Notes under the pieces: model-generated
What the model saw: the letters and a program-made list of their open reading frames with translations, nothing else
Told to the model about the DNA's origin: nothing
Database searches by the model: none
Position numbers and translations under genes: made by a program
In this document: in pieces, positions 23,250 through 35,465 of the stretch
Layout: the number at the start of each line of letters is the position of its first letter
How positions within the stretch are numbered: position 1 is the stretch's first letter
Origin: Solen grandis
Taxonomy: Eukaryota; Mollusca; Bivalvia; Adapedonta; Solenidae
Reading direction: 5' to 3'
Length of the DNA stretch: 64,000 nt
NCBI GenBank assembly: GCA_021229015.1
Contig: CM037781.1
Span: forward strand, 37,617,897 to 37,681,896

Positions 23250-24330
23250 TTAAAAAAAAAACTTCATTTAAATAGCTAAAGATTTTTATGTTGATATTAG
23301 GAACTAAATGTGTGTAGGATTATTTTTTTTTTAAGAAGAAAATAAACAAACTTGTTTCAGAGATCAATAAAATCCTAGAGCCAATTTGTTATTTTGTTAA
23401 GCAACTCACAAATACAGGAAATGTTAATTTTTCAGACAGAATCTTCAATATTTGTTTCCTGTCTGACTTATCAGGCAGTTCTCTTTGCCAAGAAATAGTT
23501 GGTGTTAAGTTACCATGGGGACATAGTTAAAATACCAGAGACATAAGATCATTGCTAGACACCATGTCTGCCTTCAATGCCCAATTGCATGACGGAAGTC
23601 ATTTGTAAGATCTACAGAGGCATGACAACTGTATCCCAGACGGTTTAAGCACTGGTTCCCTGTGGTTATTATCATAGCATTGATTGTTCTCAGCTTCTCT
23701 TAAGGCAGGATACATGTATATGGAAAGAAATTGTAGCTAAAGTTCATTAGCTATCATGGATTTGTGTATTTTCATTGTAAATTTAAATCAGCTATTTTGC
23801 AAAGTCAGCAAGCAGTGTTGATTTGGATGTTAAGAGCTCAAGTATATTTCATGAGTTCAGTTTTGTCAAAATTGTAAAATTTGTGGTAATTCATTGATAA
23901 TATCATAAAACATGAGATATGAAGTAGGCCAGACTTGATTTTCCTTTCTTATCAAAATACAATGTGATCAGCTAGCAAGTAATACTAGCCACAAAAAATC
24001 TGACATGTAATGGCCCTTTTGGTAAGTTTTTCAGGCAAGTTAAATGCATAGATTTTCACCATGATGTTTCATTCCAGATTTTTTTTTTGCTCTGAAAATT
24101 ATTTGAGGATAATATGAGGATCTAAAATTTTCTCTTGCTCAATAGTGCAAAAATCACAAGGAAATCATTATTAATGTGCAAATTTACATGTTTATAACTG
24201 TACATTGATACCACACCCATTGAAATACGTTCACTTTAGCTGTGTCTATTGCTTGCTAAACATTGCCTGCTTGCATATACTATGCAAAATGGTTGGTAGA
24301 GGATCAGAGTAGGCCATTGAAATATGGTCC
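23250..24330. other. No gene seen
   Basis: AT-rich sequence with no supported exon or repeat boundary. Confidence 0.35.
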
Positions 24331-24338
24331 TAGATTAA

Positions 24339-24572
24339 CCCTTTCCCTCATAGAGGACACCATGAAAAGACCTATGCGAACAGCATAAAACCAGATCAGC
24401 CTGCAAGTAACTCGCAGGCTGATCAGGTTTTATGCTGTTCGCTGCTCCTCAGTGGTCTGGAAATGAAGATTTTATAATTAAATTTGGTAAGGTTTAACTG
24501 TGGTTTCCTGCAGATCAGGCTTTATGTGGTACCTATTGAGTGCGTCAAAATGAGTCTATATGAGGGAAAGGG
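24339..24572 (-). mobile_element. TTAA MITE, copy 4 (intact)
   Basis: Reverse orientation to copy 1, full length with the central stem, and exact TTAA on both sides (24335-24338 and 24573-24576). It is the cleanest evidence for the TTAA target duplication. Confidence 0.88.
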
Positions 24573-24576
24573 TTAA

Positions 24577-25750
24577 GAATCATTGTATTTTTGGCATAGG
24601 ATGTAAAGACATTTTTTATGAAATAATTGTTCTGTTTATGGACATAAACTTTTTTGATAGTTATTCATTAGTTTCAGAAATTCAAATGTGAGTTAGTTTC
24701 AACAGAAGATGCATCACATGACCATTGTCTAAAAACAGCAACATTTGTCAAAATGGTTGCTAGAGTAAAAGAAAAAGTTGCAACTGATGCAAGATACACG
24801 CTAAGCAAGTAGTTTGTATGGTTGGTATCATCTCAATTGGAGCAGCTCATACAATTTTCAAACATAATTGAAAATGAGAAAGATCTGTTCTAGATTCCCC
24901 ATCTGCTGACAGATGAGCAGAAAAGGCATGTGTGCAATATGCTAAAATGTTGCTTAAAAAGTTGTCACACACAACTGAAACATCCAGTGGGACTGTGCCT
25001 CTAAATAGTTTTGTATGCTTAGAACTTTTGTTATTTATGCATTATCATTTCACATGGACCATGATACTTTTTCACAAACTCCTGTTTGATATGTTATTGA
25101 TTTGCCAATGAGCGTGGTATGTCATCCAAACATTGGCCTACTCCCACTCCCACCCACTCACACATGATAAATTTGATAAAAAAAAGCAGTTTAATTACAA
25201 AACTTTATATGAATTGCTTGCTTACATGCCATTCAGTTGTAACAATAGTAACGTTGTCAAACGAATCATGGCCCACCACAAAACGATGTCATCGTCAACA
25301 TTCATACACATTCATAATGTATGGAGAACACCTCTTAATCCTATTCAAAGTTCTCTCTTCAGAACAAGATACATTTTCTGCAACAGTCTATCTGCGAGTC
25401 CACAAAGCATATTCCATTCTTCCCAATCACTCTATTCAAGATGGCAGTCAGCGATGTAGTTTGAAAGGCGTATAGTAAAAATTGTACATTTGAGATGCTA
25501 TAATTGAGACCATTTTCATCAAAACCACCGGGACCAGAATATGACAGTGATGTTACTACGGAAACCATATTTTATTCCACGGGAGGTGTTCAAATATAAT
25601 ATTTTGCGCATTGAATGACAATTTTTTACTTACATTTTATTGCCTTTAAAAAATCTGCCATTTAGAATAAAGAAATGAGAACACTTTTCCGCTTTTTGAA
25701 GTGTATCTACTATTCTAGCGGAGGATAGATGATATCCGGAACTCATTTGA
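24577..25750. other. No gene seen
   Basis: Overlapping open frames at 25119-25475 occur in two frames and on the other strand, without splice context or recognisable protein features. I do not call them genes. Confidence 0.35.
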
Positions 25751-25751
25751 A

Positions 25752-25904
25752 TGGGTTTTTCCATGTAGATACAAACAATGTGTTCATGCAGTTATGCTAA
25801 AGAGCATGCAGCACAACAGTAATTCTATTATTACTCTTTGTAATCCTTTATTTATTCTAAACTGTAAAACTGTGTTTGTACCTACATGGATCTAGGAAAA
25901 CCCA
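25752..25904. mobile_element. Foldback element A
   Basis: Ends TGGGTTTTTCC and GGAAAACCCA, with inner arms ATGTAGATACAAACA and TGTTTGTACCTACAT, so the 153 bp form a long hairpin. No open frame. Confidence 0.75.
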
Positions 25905-25943
25905 CTGTGTTTGTTATAGCGTTTCTCTGGAATTAAGGATATT

Positions 25944-26098
25944 TGGGTTTTTCCCAACTAATCTTGGGGTACAAACAAACTTTTACAGTTACAACATTGT
26001 GGTGTTGCACTTATTCTATTTTGAACGGTAGTGCACCGTTCAACTTACTATAATGGTTAAAGTTTGTTTGTACCCCCGGATTAGATAGGAAAAACCCA
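25944..26098. mobile_element. Foldback element B
   Basis: Second member 40 bp after A: TGGGTTTTTCCC ... GGAAAAACCCA, with inner arms GGGGTACAAACAAACTTT and AAAGTTTGTTTGTACCCC. Same length, arms diverged from A in the middle. Confidence 0.78.
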
Positions 26099-26668
26099 TA
26101 TTTGCTGAGTTCTGGATAACATCTATTCTGGAGTAAGTCTATAATACTAGTCATTTCATTTGGGAATTAAGTGTTTGTGTATTGGATAATATGTAGAGTT
26201 GCTGTCAAAGCAAGTGCTTCATGCATATCTGAACTTGAGTAGTTCATGGAAAATTTGCTTGGACTGATAGTTATTGTTACACACACAAAGCATGGAATAT
26301 GTGTTGCAAAACTTCCCTTAATCAGCAAGGTTTGGTCGGTTATTGCTGAAGAGTAACTCACTGTATCATTTTAACAAGATAAAACACACACTTTTTGAAA
26401 AAAAAAATCAACAGACACATTCATCAAAGTCAAATGCCAAACTTTTTTGTGTTTTTTTCCCAATCTTTTTAATGTAATCAACACTATTATGTACTCATTT
26501 ATCATGAATTCCAGCATTTTTTTTGAAAATATTACCCAGCAACATCATTTAAATATTTATCCATTGGAGGAGAAAGAGATTTCATGTCTTATAATTTTCA
26601 CTTAGCATGATTTTAATTCAAGGTCAAATGTTGGATCCTTGAGTTATTTAGACAGAATTTCTAATTCT

Positions 26669-26758
26669 GAAATGTCACGTGCCATTGGTGTGAATATGAA
26701 ATGTCACGTGCCATTGGTATGAATATGAAATGTTATGTGCCATTGGTGTGAATACAGT
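26669..26758 (+). repeat. 29-bp tandem repeat, 3 copies
   Basis: The unit GAAATGTCACGTGCCATTGG + TGTGAATAT occurs three times. Each of the first two units contains a CACGTG E-box; the third has TATGTG. Confidence 0.9.
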
Positions 26759-26792
26759 ATTGCTTAATTTAAAAAAATTTGGTTGAATTAGA

Positions 26793-26987
26793 AGTACCAC
26801 ATAAAGCCTGATCTGAAGAAAACCACAGTTAATCCTTATCATATTTAATTATAAAGTTCTCATTTCCAGACCACTGAGGAGCAGCGAACAGCATAAAACC
26901 TGATCAGCCTGCGAGTTACTCGCAGGCTGATCTGGTTTTATGCTGTTCGCATAGGTCTTTTCATGGTGTCCTCTATGAGGGAAAGGG
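26793..26987 (+). mobile_element. TTAA MITE, copy 5 (5' truncated)
   Basis: Lacks the first 40 or so bases but keeps the central stem and the right end TATGAGGGAAAGGG followed by TTAA (26988-26991). Confidence 0.8.
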
Positions 26988-27161
26988 TTAATATACAAAT
27001 TGTTTTTGCAAAACTGCTTTTTCAGGTGTGTGTGGGGTGGGGGTGGGGGGTGGTGTTTATCTCTACTGAGCATAACATGCCTAAGTGAGCTATTGTGATC
27101 CTCTCCTGTAAAAAAATCACTAAAATCTAAAACTAAAACCCACTGGGCAGAAGAAGATAAT

Positions 27162-27811
27162 TATGTCTCCCCCCATATTTATATGGGGTAGACATATTGT
27201 TTTTGTCGGAGTTGTCTGTCTGTCACACTTTTTGTCCGGAGCATAACTCAGAAAGTGTCAAAGCTATTATATTGAAACTTAAAAGATGGATAAATCACAT
27301 AGAGGAGAAGTGCAGTGCAATGAACCGTAACTCTTTACATCATATTTTTGAAGTTATTGACCTTTGTTAAATTTCATACTTAATTTTTGTGCAGAGCATA
27401 ATTTTTTTTGTCCAGAACATTACTCAAAAAGTATCAATGCTATTAACATGAAACTTCACAGGTGGATAGATCTAATGGAGGAGAAGTGTCATGCACAAGA
27501 ACTGTAACTCTGCTTATCAAATTTTTGAGTTATTGCCCTTTGTTAAATTTCATACTTGTCCAGAGCATAACACAATTTCTCCAGCGCATAACACAGTTTC
27601 TTTACCACAAGATCACCTTTATTCTACTTATGCTATTGAAACAAAATTTCAGTTATGGAAAGAAATTGATGAGAGGAAGTCTCACACACAAGGTTCATAA
27701 CAATGGGTCAAGCTTTATCAATATAGTCAGCCCTTTAACTATTTGCATATGTCACTGTGTGCCTTAGTGAATATGTGTGTTTGAGGGGAAGGCCCGGGTG
27801 GGGGAGACATT
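27162..27811. mobile_element. Inverted-ended repeat ATGTCTCCCCC
   Basis: Ends TATGTCTCCCCC and GGGGGAGACATT, an inverted pair 650 bp apart. Just inside the left end CCCCATATTTATATGGGG forms a hairpin. The body holds two or three diverged GGAGCATAACTC units as at 16.4 kb. The overlapping open frames at 27462-27767 have no protein features. Confidence 0.65.
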
Positions 27812-27814
27812 CAT

Positions 27815-29240
27815 TTTCTACGAAAACAAATCTCTAGTTATATTTGTTTTTGCTTAAGCTGTATTGATGTAAGTAGTCTTTCCTATATTTCTGTGTATAA
27901 TTGTCTTGGGATAAGATCAACAGTTAATGGTTGGCATCAGTAGTCCCAGGTCAGAGGCAATCAAGGGAAAAACCTCCACATGCTGAGTCTGTTCTCAGTA
28001 GATGGAAGCTGAATTTAAGATGGCACAGGAAGAATTTAGCAGAATGATTGATAGGCAAATCATGTCTATGAAACATCAGAAGCTCTCTGAAAGGCTTAAT
28101 GTACTGTAAGTTAAGGATGTATGTACAATCCAGAATCAGTGATCTACAGACCAGGAGGGATAGGAAACTAAGCTGCTGCCTTACCCAAGGGCACAATACA
28201 TTGGAAGATTATTGGTTTTGGTATAATACATTAGAAGATAGAGCTTGAAATGTCCAATTTGACCAATTTGCTTGAATAATACTTAAAGAAAACAACAAAA
28301 AAGAACTGAACTACTGAATTACAAATATTTATAACATTTTACATGAATCAGTCGTATTTTGATGGTTTTCACAATAAAAAAAAAAAAATTTTTTTTGCAA
28401 TGTATCTTATGATATGTTTGGCAGGTTCATCAACTAACTGGTTGTGAGCAATAATTATTATCAAGATAACTTCAGTAAGTGTACAAAAATGATTAATTGG
28501 TAGGAAAGGGAGATGGAATGGGCACCTAATTAATTATTTTCTAATTAATCTAAAAACAGTTCAACAGTAAGAAATAATCCTATGTAAAAAGACATTCAGG
28601 TTGAAACTTATCACTCATATAGATTTCATATTTAAATGTGTCTGCCTTAATATAAGTGTTGAATGAGTTTCCTTTATGATAATGTTGACCACCTAGATAA
28701 AAAAAAATTATAGTTAAAAATCACCAGTGTAATGGTTTGTGACAAGTAACCAATATGACTGTTTGGTAGCTCATGTATATTGCCAGCTACTGCCTCAAAA
28801 CTACTGGATGTATTTCAATAAAACTTGCTGGGATATATTGTTACACATTGATTGTAGATGTGCGTAATCTATAACAGGTTGGGTTATCTTCCCTTTTTCT
28901 AAAATCATGCTCCTTTGGTAAAAGTTTGCATTTCATGTACATTACATGTACTTAAAGTGAGTTCCTTCTACATAACTTGATGGATTCCAACAGAACTTGC
29001 TTGGATTAAACGTTACACAAGTGTAATCTATATAAGTTTGTCATGAGCAGGAATTGAACCTGCAACCTTTTCCTGGGTGGGTGGAGGGTATAAATCAGCC
29101 CCTAGGCGACAGTTCTAGTTTCAAGTGGCACAAATGGTCACCTCCTAGTCAACTATGATAATTGCTAAAATGAAACATGACTTGAAAAATGAATATCCCA
29201 GAGGGTGAGCTAGTTTCATACTTTATAAGATACTTGTAGA
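27815..29240. other. No gene seen; one tRNA-like relic
   Basis: No supported exon. At 29045-29105 the minus strand reads GGTTGCAGGTTCAATTCC, a B-box-like string, and further on GCCTAGGGGCTGA. It is probably a SINE fragment. Confidence 0.4.
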
Positions 29241-29401
29241 ATGTTTATTATCTCCATTTTTTGGTGTGTCTGTCTTTCACAAAACTCTAACCTTGACCAT
29301 AACACAGAAGTCCTTCCACCTAGAGCCTCCAAACTTCACACATGCACCTTGATAAGCTCTAACCGTCAGACCCACTTAGAGGTCATGGGTTGAAAGGTCA
29401 A

Positions 29402-29414
29402 GGTCACTGTGACC
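29402..29414. promoter_or_regulatory. Perfect ERE-type palindrome
   Basis: GGTCACTGTGACC fits GGTCAnnnTGACC exactly, the classical oestrogen-receptor-type element, and is preceded by AAAGGTCAA. It lies in a dispersed repeat unit, so it may be accidental. Confidence 0.4.
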
Positions 29415-29622
29415 CAAAATAGCAAATATTAACCTTTGCCACATTATGAACATGCTTCCATCTATAACCTCCAAACTTCACAGGTGTATGCATCTTAATG
29501 AGCTCTATCTGCCAGGTGACTTTGACCAGGTGACCCCCCCCCCCCGGGAGGTTGCCCTCGATGTAGGCGTTTTTTTTTCCAAAACGTCAGTCCGTCCGTC
29601 AGTCCGTCAGTGTGTCCGAAAC

Positions 29623-31104
29623 ATTTTCGTGTCCGCTCCATATCTCATGAACGCTTGGACACATTTTCTTCAAACTCAGCTAAAGTGTTAACCTCATTGA
29701 GCTGATGTGCAGAAGGCATGAGGCGGTCACGCTGGCTCAAGGTCAAGGTCATACTTGAAGGTCAAATGTTATTTTCGTGTCCGCTCCAATCTCATGACGC
29801 TTGGACACATTTTCTTCAACCGACTAAATGTTAACTCATTGACTGATGTGCAGAAGGCATGAGGCGGTCACGCTGGCTCAAGGTCAAGGTCATACTTAAA
29901 GGTCAAATGTTATTTTCGTGTCCGCTCCATATCTCATGAACGTTTGGACACATTTTCTTCAAACTCGGCTAAAATGTTAACCTCATTGAGCTGATGTGCA
30001 GAAGGCATGAGGCGGTCACGCTGGCTCAAGGTCAAGGTCATACTTGAAGGTCAAATGTTATTTTCGTGTCCGCTCCATATCTCATGAACGCTTGGAATCA
30101 GTTTCTTCAAACTCGGCTAAAATGTTACCGTAATCGTTTGAATATTAGCCGCAGTTTCATGCTAAATTTCATCAATTTAAACTGTGCATGCGGCTTATAT
30201 ATGGTATTACAACATAGTTTACTTTTTTCCGAACATAAATCTACCGAGAATCGGTCTTTTACAAGCGCCGCCATTTTGTGTACAATTCTGCGGATTCATA
30301 TTAATTAAAGGTTACGGCGCATCACGTAAAATAAGGAACAATTTAATGACATATTTTACTTTTATAATTAAACGATTTATATGAAATAATATTTTTTTTT
30401 CTTAGAAATTTGGTGTTTTTGTGTTGTTTTTCTTGATTTTTTAGTGCAGTATTTTTAGGTAAAATGTGTGAAAAAATCCAGCCAATCACAGGCCGATATT
30501 CAATGAGGGAGGTCGAACAGGGATGGTGTCGGGTGGGATGGGGTGTCACTTTGACACTGTGTACCACAGGTTAATCAATACTAACCTGGCACTTACCTGA
30601 CATATTTGAGAATGTATTGAGATGACACATTCAGCTACGATTCGCTTTATAAGCAGAATCATTTTGACCAAATTTCATTCTTGCTTTCGAGCTTGCCTAG
30701 CAAACTTCGATTGTAAAACAGATCTTTTCAGATCTTCCTTCACATTGTCAAACAGATCTTTTCAGATCTTCCTTCACATTGTCAAACAATAACTGTCTGT
30801 TATGGGCCGAACACGAGTAAGCTATTCGGCTACGTGTTATGGGTACGGGTTATGTCTACTTTAAATTACGCAGCGTGTAAAAATTATGGGATACCAAAAT
30901 GGCCGATCCCGACGATTTGTCCGCGGCTTTTATACTGTATTAGGCGTTTTTTAACCGATTTGGGGACAATTTTCGGGATGCGGCTTATCCACGAATGCGG
31001 CTAATATTCAAACGATGACGGTAACCTCATTGAGCTGATGTGCAGGAGGCATGAGGCGGTCACGCTGGCTTAAGGTCAAGGTCATCCTTGAAGGTCAGAT
31101 GTTT
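29623..31104 (+). repeat. 148-bp tandem array, 4 units, interrupted
   Basis: Units start TTTTCGTGTCCGCTCC at 29623, 29772, 29913 and 30061. Each contains CTCAAGGTCAAGGTCAT and GAAGGTCAAATG. The fourth is split by the element at 30128-31021 and resumes at 31022. Confidence 0.9.
30128..31021. mobile_element. Inverted-repeat element nested in a tandem unit
   Basis: The 894-bp insert has inverted ends of 26 bp with one mismatch, beginning CCGTAATCGTTTGAATATTA and CCGTCATCGTTTGAATATTA, and TA on both sides (30126-30127, 31022-31023). Removing it with one TA restores AAATGTTAACCTCATTGAGC, as in the sister units. Subterminal GCGGCTTAT blocks resemble pogo/mariner MITEs. There is no transposase; the open frames at 30066-30567 are not convincing. 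A 34-bp duplication lies at 30717-30784. Confidence 0.9.
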
Positions 31105-31109
31105 AAGCC

Positions 31110-33154
31110 TCCACTTTTTCATGTCATCTCGATATCTCGTGATTTATTGTATTCGGTAAATAATAGTATGTCATGTTCACAATCATACAAATTATGTCAT
31201 GATATATAAAGTTTTTAATTGAGTTACACATTTTGTGGTTACCTAACACATCCTATACTTCATTGATGTTCACTTTTTGTACTGTTTCCCATGTAAAACT
31301 TGTCAGTAAACTTTTAATATATGTGCCTCCGAATTCTGAGATTCATACATAACTCCGGAAAGTTAAATTGTCTTAAACTGATCTTCTATGTCTGCTACAA
31401 CCATGCCAGGTTAAGGTGAACATAATCCTATGACCAAACAAATTCTAATATTTGGCCAGCGGCGGGGGATATAGCTGTCCTTTGGACTGCCTTGTTATAT
31501 ATTTGTTATGAATATTTTAGGATTTGATTTGGTTCACATGAGTGTTTTTAACAGATTAGTTGTAAATTACAGACAGCAGTGTTGTTTGAGATTTAGGTTT
31601 TGTTAATTTTTAACCGGGTCAAAAAATACAAAACATTTAATCTACTTGAGAGCTGCAAGGTTTGAGATGGGAAGGGAATGGCTTCTGAAGTGGAGAACCT
31701 GGCTATCAGCAGACATCCTTCCTGCTGCTGTGTGTATCTAACACATTTATCTCAAGTTATTTCACCTGAACATTATGAAATGCGGAATTAAGGTCAAAGA
31801 ATAAAGATTGAAGATGGCGCTCCATTTATTGGATCACTGTTTCAACCTCCTTCATGAAGAGTTCTTCAGAGATTAGACTGTGTCTGGTACAATCAAAACA
31901 TTTACCACCCAGTGACGTGGAGAAGTGGAATAGAATAAAAAGATATGAATTGGCTCAAGTTTAATGATATTTGTGAACAACTGAAAATGGAATGTGAGAA
32001 TACAATGTTTCTTCTTCTTTTTTTTTTTGGCTCAGTTTGTAATTATTATTAAGAAATTATTATTATGATTGACTGGACAAATCCTCTGTATTCTCTGTCA
32101 TCAGGCAATAGCTGTCTTGAAGGTGGTTTATCATTCAAACATATTAGCAAGTATGAAAAGATACTAAAAGACATGATATGGCCTGAATCACTCCGGAAGG
32201 AATCCTACACTAGGCATGTACATTGTATCATGTTTTGTCACACAAAAGTGAAATTAGTACTGATCACCTAATGTAGACCTGTAAAACACTGAAGTATTAT
32301 ATTGATCAGCAGTTATGCAACATTTTCATTCAATATGGTTCACCCTCTTCTGCCCCTCATGATTCATCATTCCTGGTAAGCTCAGCAGACCTGGTTGACA
32401 TAATACCAGGCCCTTTAAACTCCACTCTATCTGGTGGTATGTCAGGAAATTGATGATGGAGGAATTATTGTTTTTTTCCTGTCAGCCTTCATTTGTGTGG
32501 CTTCTGTTGGAGTGGAAATGGCTGCACATTAAAAGAACTGAAAACATTTCTAACTGCAAACACAAGTTCCATAACCTCAGTTATCATGGGAACAGTGTTC
32601 ATTGTTTTCTGCTGTTCAGAGGAAACTGGAATTATACATGAAGAAAGGTCTGAGATCTCTACTTCTTTTATTGAATTTAAAACAAATCTTGAAAGTTGGT
32701 AATGATGTAGGAGATTGCAACCAGAATGTAGATACCATATTACAATATGATATAAATAACCCCAAACAATATAGATTCATACAGAGCATCAGATTGTTTG
32801 TGATAGCACTGAATGTTAACCCTTAATGTACCGCTGAGATTTGCATTATCACTTTCTTGGATTTTAATTGAACCTCCATACTGGCAAAGATTACCGAAAC
32901 ACTAATTACAGTATAGACTAAGTTTGTCATTCTTACTAGCCTTGATCATCAGTATATTGGGATCCCTGTGGGTTCCCTATGTGTTTTACTACCATTATGT
33001 AAAGTTTGGACCTCAAGTTATGATAAGCCTAGAAAACTAAACAAAATTAAAGCTGACTCCTTGGTGGAACAGGATTGGAACACCTCTACCAATTCTTCAA
33101 GTAGTCAAGTAGATTATTAGAATTTAAATTATGTGAATCCCACACACATGTGTG

Positions 33155-33191
<37 letters not shown>

Positions 33192-33380
33192 TTTAAGACT
33201 GAATAAGGCATATTAAAATCACAAACAGAACTGGTTGTGGAACTAGTGGGAGGTTATGATTAGCCTTGTCTTGTGCAACCCATGTTGTTGGTCCCATGTA
33301 TCTTCATAAAGGAGTTGGAAGTGACTACATGTTGACTTGGGTAGAAAAATAGTATATGCACATCAGTAGCAGCAATGATT
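31110..33380. other. No gene seen; TG microsatellite
   Basis: AT-rich without supported exons; the short open frames at 32450-32826 overlap in three frames. A (TG)n run lies at about 33161-33189. The end near 31455 (GGCGGGGGATAT) resembles the GGGGGATAT repeat at 16.3 kb. Confidence 0.35.
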
Positions 33381-33388
33381 TTTAGATG

Positions 33389-34778
33389 CTATCAATTGTT
33401 AGTGATTGGACATGCCCTGATTGTCCCAGTCATTGTGTACCTATTGTTAGTGATTGGACATGCCCTGATTGTCCCAGTCATTGTGTATCTATTGTCAGTG
33501 ATTGGACATGCCCTGATTGTCCCAGTCATTGTGCACCTATTGTAAGTGATTGGACATGCCCTGATTGTCCCAGTCATTGTGCACCTATTGTCAGTGATTG
33601 GACATGCCCTGATTGTCCCAGTCATTGTGTATCTATTGTCAGTGATTGGACATGCCCTGATTGTCCCAGTCATTGTGTACCCATCGTTAGTGATTGGACA
33701 TGCCCTGATTGTCCCAGTCATTGTGTACCTATTGTCAGTGATTGGACATGCCCTGATTGTCCCAGTCATTTTGTACCTATTGTTAGTGATTGGACATGCC
33801 CTGATTGTCCCAGTCATTGTGCACCTATTGTTAGTGATTGGACATGCCCTGATTGTCCCAGTCATTTTGTACCTATTGTTAGTGATTGGACATGCCCTGA
33901 TTGCCCCAGTCATTTTGTACCTATTGTTAGTGATTGGACATGCCCTGATTGTCCCAGTCATTTTGTACCTATTGTTAGTGATTGGACATGCCCTGATTGT
34001 CCCAGTCATTTTGTACCTATTGTTAGTGATTGGACATGCCCTGATTGTCCCAGTCATTGTGTACCTATTGTCAGTGATTGGACATGCCCTGATTGTCCCA
34101 GTCATTTTGTACCTATTGTTAGTGATTGGACATGCCCTGATTGTCCCAGTCATTGTGTACCTATTGTCAGTGATTGGACATGCCCTGATTGTCCCAGTCA
34201 TTGTGTACCTATTGTCAGTGATTGGACATGCCCTGATTGTCCCAGTCGTTGTGTACCTATTGTCAGTGATTGGACATGCCTTGATTGCCCCAGTCATTGT
34301 GTACCTATTGTCAGTGATTGGACATGCCCTGATTGCCCCAGTCATTGTGTACCTATTGTCAGTGATTGGACATGCCTTGATTGCCCCAGTCATTGTGTAC
34401 CTATTGTCAGTGATTGGACATGCCTTGATTGCCCCAGTCATTGTGTACCTATTGTCAGTGATTGGACATGCCTTGATTGCCCCAGTCATTGTGTACCTAT
34501 TGTCAGTGATTGGACATGCCTTGATTGCCCCAGTCATTGTGTATCTATTGTCAGTGATTGGACATGCCTTGATTGCCCCAGTCATTGTGTACCTATTGTC
34601 AGTGATTGGACATGCCTTGATTGCCCCAGTCATTGTGTACCTATTGTCAGTGATTGGACATGCCTTGATTGCCCCAGTCATTGTGTACCTATTGTTAGTG
34701 ATTGGACATGCCTTGATTGTCCCAGTCATTTTGTACCTATTGTCAGTGATTGGACATGCCTTGATTGCCCCAGTCGTC
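33389..34778 (+). repeat. 48-bp minisatellite, 29 units
   Basis: The unit is 48 bp, built around GTGATTGGACATGCCCTGAT and GTCCCAGTCATTGTGTACCT. Because 48 is a multiple of three, long frames stay open on both strands (about 468, 465 and 437 codons), one reading DWTCPDCPSH per unit. I treat these as by-products: no splice context, no non-repetitive domain and equal openness in three frames. Units 1-18 read CPDC, later units mostly CLDC, so variants spread locally. Confidence 0.93.
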
Positions 34779-34859
34779 ATAACAATCAATAAATTACAGC
34801 CACAAGAAGCAGAGCATTATGAAGCTGATTTAAGTGATAGAGAGGACATTACTGCATAA

Positions 34860-35145
34860 TATTTTACCATGAGAGACAGTAGTCAGTTCTGAGAGAAAAC
34901 AGCGTCAGTGTTAGAGTCTCTCAGTCTGCTCTGGGTTCACACTGGTTTGATATTGAGTCACTCAGACTGCTCTTGGTTTACACTGGTCTGATATTTTAGT
35001 CACACAGTCTCAACTTGATTCAAACTTGACTGGTATTGAGTCCTATTTAATTTTGGTTAACCTTGTTTGATAGTAAGTTACTTGGTCTGTTTTGGTTCAA
35101 GCTGGTCTAACTGGATTAATGATTCACTCTGTTTGGCTGGATTCA
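34860..35145 (+). repeat. Degenerate tandem repeat after the minisatellite
   Basis: Several worn units around GAGTCACTCAGACTGCTCT, ACACTGGTTTGATATTGAG and related strings, each about 50-60 bp. Confidence 0.45.
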
Positions 35146-35147
35146 TG

Positions 35148-35220
35148 ACATCTCAAGTAGACATAGTCTCCAAATGACTGAAATGTTGTCATTGGGACGA
35201 TAAACCCAACAAACAAAAAG
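35148..35220 (+). mobile_element. SINE tail fragment
   Basis: CATCTCAAGTAGACATAGTC, CCAAATGACTGAAATG and GGGACGATAAACCCAAC + AAACAAA match the 3' end of the 12.5-kb SINE. Confidence 0.7.
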
Positions 35221-35465
35221 AGGAGGGTCTGTATTATAAGACAAGCAAATAAATATTAAAGAATATTAGCCTTTGTCAGAGCTTCAAATTCAAATCTGAC
35301 CACTAGATTTGATGGGGACTTAAGTATTATAAACATTTGATTGAGTTATAAAGCCTGAGATCTGAAGTATTTTTGGCTTCACATGGGAAGTGTGTAACAG
35401 CTGCTACTGCCTCTGAATGGGCAGCATGTTGCTATAATATTATAGAAAAGTATACAGATCAGTGG

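Noticed and set aside
25119..25475. 118- and 108-codon overlapping frames as a gene
   Set aside because: Open in two plus frames with no splice signals, compositional bias or recognisable domain.
33392..34859. Long open frames of 437-468 codons on both strands
   Set aside because: They coincide exactly with a 48-bp minisatellite whose length is a multiple of three, and three frames are equally open. No splice or start context and no non-repetitive domain.
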